Source of the DNA: Lineus longissimus
Taxonomy: Eukaryota; Nemertea; Pilidiophora; Heteronemertea; Lineidae
Assembly (NCBI RefSeq): GCF_910592395.1
Contig: NC_088322.1
Coordinates: 6,383,431-6,447,430, forward strand
Length of the DNA: 64,000 nucleotides
Direction: 5' to 3'
Of the stretch, positions 42,401-51,400 are shown piece after piece. The number at the start of each line of letters is the position of its first letter. The first letter of the stretch is position 1. A program made the position numbers and the translations under genes. The notes beneath the pieces are model-generated. The model was not told the DNA's origin, made no database searches, and saw only the letters and a list, made by a program, of their open reading frames with translations.

Positions 42401-45400
42401 CTGTGACATCCTTGAAACGGTTGGTGCATGTGAATTGGTACCTGTGACATCCTTGAAACGGTTGGTGCATGTGAATTGGTACCTGTGACATCCTTGAAAC
42501 GGTTGGTGCATGTGAATTGGTACCTGTGACATCCTTGAAATGGTTGGTGCATGTGAATTGGTACCTGTGACATCCTTCAAACGGTTGGTGCATGTGAATT
42601 GGTACCTGTGACATCCTTGAAATGGTTGGTGCATGTGAATTGGTACCTGTGACATCCTTGAAACGGTTGGTGCATGTGAATTGGTACCTGTGGCATCCTT
42701 GAAACGGTTGGTGCATGTGAATTGGTACCTGTGACATCCTTGAATGATAAAAGTCACAGCCGTCATAGTTTGACTGTGTGTGGACTTCACTTTTGAGAAC
42801 ATTTTTGAGCTCTGGTTGGCTATTTTTTCATTTTCATCATGATTCACACAGAAAATGTGCATGTTGCATGAAGTATGTCTCATACAATTCTGACTTTCAG
42901 GATTGCATTTATGGAGTAAAAGAAGAGAAGTCAGAAAAAGTGTTCAAAGCTTTGAAGAAATCCATCTGTCGGGTTAATTTCCTCAACATGGTAAGTGACC
43001 AATTGTGGTAACTTATACCATTGTTAACCAAAACCAAGCATCTAGCTCAATGGTTCTTGAATGTCATCCTTTAAGAGGTTGGGGTATAAACTGTTAGTAA
43101 ATTTTATGGATAGTCCTCTTCTTCTTGTTTACGTTACAAACAAAAGTTTGAGAAGAGGAATGTCCATAGATTTTATGGATAGTCCTCTTCTTCTTGTTTA
43201 TGTTACAAACAAAAGTTTAAGAAGAGGACTATCCATAAAATTGACTAACAGAACAAGTTTAATGCCTTAAAGGGGGACTATAGACAGGAGCAGAGGGGCT
43301 AATTTGGCCATCTTCAGGTGACTAATATACACAGTAAGGGCCCTAGGTCATGTCAGATTCAGCACTAATATATTCCTCGTACAAGCGTGAATCATTTCGA
43401 CGTACTATGAGATGTGAGAGACCCCTAATGGTGGCTTTGTGTAACTTTTTCTTGCCTGCCTAGCTGCCTATATTGTCCCTTAAAAGTCTCAGTGAAAGTT
43501 GAGCAGGTTTAGTGTGTGAATGTGAGTGGCAATTGTCTCCGGTGTGGTGGGTCCTGCATCAGAACTCTTGCAACTCCCCCAACAAAGGTTCACCAGAGCG
43601 TTCTCTGGAGTTATCTACTGAAAGCTCAAAGGGATTGAATCTGGGAGGCTCCCAGAGTTTTTACTGCTGCGGCCCGGTACCTATGGAATAAGGTGTCACC
43701 AGTCCTCTGGGCAGAGACAAGCATAGAACAATCAAGAGACCATTAAAAAGATTACTTTACAAAAGGGGAGTTGACAATTTTTGTCATTATTATCTGCATC
43801 TCACTCTGGCATTGATTCCTTCCGTCGGGGTGATCAGTCTCTGGGAACAGAGAATTTTTTTGGATAGGCCAATCTGCCACCTAACCTTGCGGCAAGGCTC
43901 AATCTATTATTGTCTGTTAAACTGAATCATGTAACGTAAAGTGGTACAGTTATAGTCCTACAGATAAGAAAACAGCTGTTGCACACGTAATGTGCAGTGA
44001 GGCTTTAATTGTACCACCTTACCTTACTATCTAATAAATTGTTTATTTCTGTTGTAGGGTGTTGGCCCAGAACATGTGCTGCAGTGCGCCATTGACAGTA
44101 ACCGCCTTGATTACGTCACTGCGCTCTGTGAAGCTGGTGCTGATGTCAACCTTTGGGTCAGGATTAAGAAATACTTCAAGGTAAGATAAGCCTGTCAGGG
44201 AATTTTTTCTGACCCTGAAAAACGAAGGCATTTTCTCCAAAAAACGTTCTTGTTTATAGTATGATTGTTCAGTTCAAAATCAGTTTTGTGAAGCTCTATG
44301 GTTCAAAGTCAGTTGTGTGAAGCTATATAGTTAAAAATCAGTTGTGTAAAACTCTATAATTTAAAGTCAGTTGTTTAAAGCTGTATAGTTTATAGTTAGT
44401 TGTGTGAAACTGTATAGTTTAAAGTTTGTTGTTTAAAGCTCTCTAGTTGTGTTTTAAAGTCAGTTGCGTAAAACTGTATAGTTGAAAGTCAGTTGTGTAA
44501 AGCATTGTATAGTTGAAAGTCAGTTGTGTAAAGCCCTGTATAGTTTAAAGTCAGTTGGGTAAAGTGCTGTATAGTTTAAAGTCAGTTGTTGTAAAGCACT
44601 GTATAGTTTAAAGTCCGTTGTGTAAAGCACTGTATAGTTTAAAGCCAAATCTGTAAAGCGCTGTATAGTTTAAAGTCAGTTGTGTAAAGCGCTGTATAGT
44701 TCAAAATCAGTTGTGTAAAGCAAAGCTGCATTATTCAAATTCTTATTTCAAGTCATCTCAATCATATTTTGTTCCAGGGTCCGATGTATTTTGAAGTGAT
44801 AAGAAAACGTCCTGGGCTCAAGACAAAGATTATGGAGAAGGTACTTGACTCGTCAATAGATGTCACTGCTAAAGATGAGGTAAGATTACAGAACATAAGT
44901 GATGACACCACAGGGGTTTTTCTCTGACATCAAAGACAATTTCAGGATGGTACATGTATTATGTATAAAGGTGAAACCCAGTCTTTGATAGAAATGATGT
45001 TACATCTTCATAATGTAAACTGCCACATTTTTATGTTTCGCAAAACTTCTGAAAAAATTTTGAATTTGTTATGATTTTTATTTTGTTGAATTACAAAATT
45101 CTTTTAGATTTTGCTAATAGCAAAATATTGTTTTTTGTTTTTGATCATTGCGAACCGGGGTTAAGTCAGCAAATATAAAATGCCCGTGAATATTTGGCGG
45201 TTTACAGTACTTGTCAGGAAAAGAGGCTCTGCCAGGCACGCCCAGGATTTCACTCAAAAGCATTGTTTAACTCTGTCATAGAAATACCTTATTAAAAAGA
45301 AATGAATTTTGTAAAAGATTTGTGTAAAGTTTTAAAAATTACTGCAAAGGTGATATGATCTTTCGAGAAATCAGTTCATGTTGAGGAAGGGTTCCGGTAA

Positions 45401-48400
45401 TGACTTGGTTTTTAAAATCCAGAGTTTTGTCCAACTGATTTTAAACTTCACGAGGATAACTTATATTTTTTCTTTAAAATTGTTTATTTCAGCGAGGGCG
45501 GACACCTTTAATCTATGCCGTTGATAAAGCTAGCGATGAAATGCTGCCATACATTGTTGATTTCCTCATAGAACATGGGGTCAATATTGCTGAGAGGGAT
45601 CACGTAAGTGTTCACTGGTACAGTGTCCGACCAACATGTCGCCATATTGGCCAATATCATTTGTAGACAGATTGTCTTTTTAAAAATCTGGTCCACATCA
45701 GTAGACATTTAAACCACGGGAAACGTCACATTTTGCAAAGTATGGGGGTTTAGTCACTCATGTGAAAGAGAGGGCAGCACTCTTCGACATCGCAGGTTTC
45801 CTCCGGGGTCTCCAGTTTCCTCCTACAGTGGAGCCTGTCTTAGCTGACACCTCTCTATTAAGGACAACCTCTCTATCAAGGACACTCGGTTTGGTCCTTA
45901 ATTGGCTGTCTTCATTAAATTTGACCTCTCTAATCAAGACACATCTCTAGAGGTTGTACTCTGCTGACATAACATTACAATAGCTATAACATTACATTAC
46001 AATCGCTGTCTCATTACATTAGATTCCATTACATTACAATCACTATTACATTAGTTTTCATTACATCATATTTGCTATTACATTACATTACAATCGATGT
46101 CACATTACATTAGATTTCATTACATTACAATCGCTATTATATTACATTAGATTTCATTACATTACAATCGCTATTACATTAGATTTCGTTACATTATAAT
46201 CGCTATTACATTACATTACAATCGCTATTACATTACATTAGATTTCATTACATCACAACTGCTAATAGAGCTGATAATGTCCTTGTTTGTTAGTTCTGGC
46301 ATAGAGAATCTCATAGTGTAATTATGAGGTTATTATTGATAATTCTGCTCACTGCACTGTGGCACAATAATCAAGATTCATGCACGAGCATTCCCCTTGT
46401 CAGCTGGGTTTCCCGCCAGCTTTTCCCACAAAGATATAAAATCAGAATGCCTCGTCCACAAATGCAGGGAGTTACTTGCTACTGTGGCTAGACAAGGTCT
46501 TTATATATGCTTGATATATTCTTGATGTTATCTCTCTCTCTTGTAGACTGGTGCTAGTGCTCGAGATGTGGCCAAGTTAGCTGGCAGGAAATATGCAGTG
46601 GAGGCCATTGACAGGGTAAGCAGAATATATCACACTTCAAATATAAAAACTGAATCCCTGCATCTTTCTAGAGGCCTCTGCCAAAACAAGCAGAATAGGT
46701 CAGTGAAGTGAGAAACAGGTATAAAGCACATCATGTACTTCTCCTTTCTGGCCAAAGAGGGGGCCACCTCCAAAATAAAACCAGCCAGCTCTATCTTTCT
46801 TGACGTTTACAAAGTTCGATCAGTTTTCATTGTTGTGAAGAATTTTCTTCTATTTTTCAGCTGATCATAAAGTTAATACGAAAGACGGACCTTGATGCAT
46901 TATGGGAGCTGGCAGTCAGCCATTATGATGACTTTAACTTCGAGTACAGGGTACGTTATAAGGAATGGATGGGGTGATGGGAGTTCCCTGAAATGTTACG
47001 ACGAAAGAAGTATGAATATCCTGTTGTTGTCCTGTAAATGCAGATGCGGTAGAACCTCTCTATTAAGGACACCCTGGGGACTGACAAGTGCTGTCCTTAA
47101 TAGAGAGGTGTCCTGATTAGAGAGGTCAAATTTAATGGAAACAACCAATTTGGGACCAAAACTAGTGTCCTTAATAGGGAGGTTGTCCTTAATAGAGAGG
47201 TGTCCGCTAAGGGAAGTTCTACTGTATATTCGTTCCGAGGAAATCTGGGGTAATTTTGGTTTACAACCGTGCACACAAACCCCTGAGATATTTCTCTGTT
47301 CAAGCGGAAGTACAGGCAAACATGACCTTTTGTCATCATCCAAGATTTAACCGACAACCTCGGTTCCAGTACCATACTTTTAATGTTATGTATGAATGCA
47401 AAACGCACTGAGAAATCTTGGAATCGAGGTTTGCTGTGCGCACCTCGAAGGAGACGGTGCTTTGTCTTCTGTCGGCATGGTAATGTAAAACAACCAGTGA
47501 AAATGCGAGTTTGGATATGTTGTTGCTTTAAAGGCCTACGCCGTTTGTAAACATTTTTTATTTGTAATTGAATTTAAAAATGTCCAATTGCGGAAAGATA
47601 TACTAAATATAAATTTCAACATTACCGTTGTGTAGACTGATATACAAATACTATGAATACCAAGTTTAAACAAATTTCAACATTGCCGTTGTGTAGACTG
47701 ATATACAAATACTATGAATACCAAGTTTAAACAAATTTCAACATTGCCGTTGTGTAGACTAATATACAAATACTATGAATACCAAGTTTAAACAAATTTC
47801 AACATTGCCGTTGTGTAGTCTGATATACAAATACTATGAATACCAAGTTTAAACAAATTTCAACATTGCCGTTGTGTAGGCTGATATACAAATACTATGA
47901 ATACCAAGTTGAAACAAATTTCAACATTGCCGTTGTGTAGACTGATAAACAAATACTATGAATACCAAGTTTAAACAAATTTCAACATTGCCGTTGTGTA
48001 GACTAATATACAAATACTATGAATACCAAGTTTAAACAAATTTCAACATTGCCGTTGTGTAGTCTGATATACAAATACTATGAATACCAAGTTTAAACAA
48101 TTTTCAACATTGCCGTTGTGTAGACTGATATACAAATACTATGAATACCAAGTTGAAACAAATTTCAACATTGCCGTTGTGTAGACTGATATACAAATAC
48201 TATGAATACCAAGTTGAAACAAATTTCAACATTGCCGTTGTGTAGACTGATATACAAATACTATGAATACCTAGTTTAAACAAATCTGTATTCATAATAA
48301 CTGCACTACGTCATTGTGTATTAGTGGATTTCTATTTAACTGGACCACAAGTTATTACGAACGGTGTACCCCTTTAACGTTGTTGAAATTCCCAGACTCA

Positions 48401-51400
48401 AATGTGAGTGACGCTCTGATTGGGCGCAATTACTTTTGCACTGTGCAGGGCTGGAGAAGTGAACATTAATCTCTGATTTCATCAAGATGAGAATGTGGTC
48501 AGGATGTCGGAAGCGTTTGGGAGGAGTTTGACCAAAATAATTATTGTCTATTTTCTTTTTCAGTATAAGGATACTCTAATATATGCGGCTGGGAACGAGG
48601 ATGACACAGCCACCAAGTGGTTGGAGGGATTGTCCAAGTTTCTTGACGACGTGAAACAATTTCATCACTACATCTGGACAAATAACGTTGGAATGTCGCG
48701 TTTTCTTCTAAAGGAGAACCCACATAGAGATAAACTGCTGAGGGCAAAGGATAGGGTGGGTGAATTAGTGTGGTGTAAAATATAGGGGATGGTATCTGGG
48801 AGAGGGAGGGGTTGAGAGCCAAACTGGATGCATTAAAGCTCAAATAAACCAGAATTTCAGTTGCCTCTGAGCGCTTTTGAACCTTATTCATTTTTAAAGT
48901 GGAAGGGCACTATAAAGACATCATAGCAAATTTATTAAAATTAACTAATTAATTAATTGATTAATTAGTCTCCGCCATCGGCTGAGACTTTTGTATTAGG
49001 GTATTATTCTCCTCAAGAAATTATTCCAGCAAACTCTCGTCCCCAGGTGAAAGCTTCATATGTACATGAACACGGCAATGCATTGCAAAACATCGATAAA
49101 ACGAGGGTGTCCATGAACTGAGAAGTCAATCTGGGTTACAGCCGCGAAAGTGCTATGGGCATGCATAGCGCAATACATGTACATTTTTAACCAATAAACC
49201 TCGCCATACCGGCACGATGACTGGTGCCCCGCGTTATGTGTATTACATATTGGCTGCACATATGGAGGAACGTAACGGATAAACACCAGGGACTAGTCTA
49301 CACCATCGAAGCATTTTTCTATAAAACCTAATATTTGGAGTTTATGGGCTATGAAATAAGAAAAAACGGCAGTGAATTAAAGCAGCTGAGTTTCAAGAAT
49401 GTGTTCTTCCCTTCTGGACACTTTATGTTGCCTTGATCAGTCGTATTTCGCACATAAACCATCGCTTCGCTGAAGTGAAAGTGCGATGTTTTTTGTTTTT
49501 GTCAACATGCATGGTTGTGTGCATATGAGGCGGAGACTCCAGAGTCTGCAAAGACTCAACTGACAATCCTAGTTAGTTATTGTCATTACAGATGTGTATC
49601 ATTGTTCTGAAGGAGTGCCACGATTTCTGTTGAATATGATGGGGTTTTTTTAAAACTGATTTTATTTGCCTTATTTGTTTCAGGGAGGTCGCACTCCCCT
49701 CATCTTGGCTGTGATGTCTGGAAGTAAGAAGTACACCATGTTCCTTTTAGAGGAGGAGCCAGGACTCATCAATATGGGCAGAGATAATGTGAGTATGGCC
49801 GGGCCGAGGTGGTCTGAGTCTCTGTAAATAACTGTAACTTTTTATCGATAAATATCGTACAAAATTGTCTTTAGATTTTTCTTCAGAGTTCATTCCTGGG
49901 CGTAGTTTATATCACTGCACACGTTTAAAAATCTGTATAGAAAATTTACTATCCTACATAGGACATTTCTATATTGATTTTGTAAAGAAATAAAAACCCC
50001 AAATTCAACTGTGTTTTGGTGACCATAAAAGCCAAGAGGAAATAATCAAATGACCTGTTATAAATAAAGGAAAGCCTATGCCAAAAATGTATAAAAATTT
50101 GTATGAAAAAGCTATATAGAAATTCTATATAGAGTTTGTGATTACCATTTTCTAGATAGATTTGGTAAAGACATTTCTATATGGATTTGGTAAAGACATT
50201 GCTATATAGAATCTATAAAAAAAACCTATATTGAAATTCTATATAGATTCTATGAAAAATCTTTATAGAAATTCTATATAGCTTTTGTGATTACCATTTT
50301 CTAGACAGATTTGGTAAAGACATTTTTGTGTTGAAATTTTCTCTGTAATCACTACAAACTATTAGTTTATGTGAATAAAGCTATTATTATTATTATTATA
50401 TAGATTTTTCATAGATTCTATATAGGAATATCTGCCTGTGTACGTTACTTAATGTTTCAATAAATTGTCATTTCTAGTTATACCGGACTGCGCTACATTA
50501 TGGTTACGGCCTGGGACAAAGTGGCCTGGAGATTCTGGAACTCTTGAAGAATAATGGTGCTGATGAGACTGCTGAGGACGTGGTGAGTCCAGTTCGCTAT
50601 ACCTCAGGTTGACCTCAAAACCAGGTGGTTAACACTTTAGCACTCCAAACGCCCATGGACGCCCCGCAGCTTTTTCTTTAAATGCCCGTGGGCGCCCGCG
50701 ATTTAGGTGACATCTGACATGAACATGCTGAATCAAAACATCGTTTCTACTTGAGCTGGTCGGATGTTTGGAGCCAAACTTCTGCTCAGTCAAGGAGTTA
50801 TCCGTTTACTGACGAGTAATACTACAAATTTCATGTTAAAATTGCTTAATTTTATGAATTTTTGGGCTTTTCCTGGAGGAACAGATGGAAAAATAATTAA
50901 AAACGCTGGAGTGCTGAAGGGTTAATCGCCCTGCATATGAGAGATTTAGATACCATGATCCCATGCAACAAATATTGCTTGTTTGTAGTGGTCATTTCTG
51001 ATGCCTGCGACAAGCGTCAGCGATTGCAGCTACCTATGACCAATATGAATGCCAGTGATGAATGGTTTTACTCGCAGACAAGACCGGCAATTAGGTCAAG
51101 CATTTTGATGAAATTGACTTTTTCCTGACCACTTTGCTCGATTAGGCCCCATATTACAAATACATATCCTGTATTATAATCATGCGTTTTTTTCTCAGTT
51201 CCAGAAAAAGCCCAGAGACTACGCACCCACTGCAACAGATGATGACCCAGCATTGTTTATTAAGGAAGAGAGGGAAAAGGAGTACGGCCTCAAAATGGAG
51301 ATGTACTGCTTGAAAAAGTACGAGGCGTTACGGCGTATTATTCGGTCGAAGGATGAGACTTCTCAGAAGTATAAAGAATTCTTGAAAAGTGTGCGTGGAG

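Noticed and set aside
42137-42883. Minus-strand ORFs of 101-248 aa with repeated SHAPT/CTNRF motifs
   Set aside because: Three overlapping frames are open at once across the 41-bp minisatellite, as expected for a stop-free tandem repeat.
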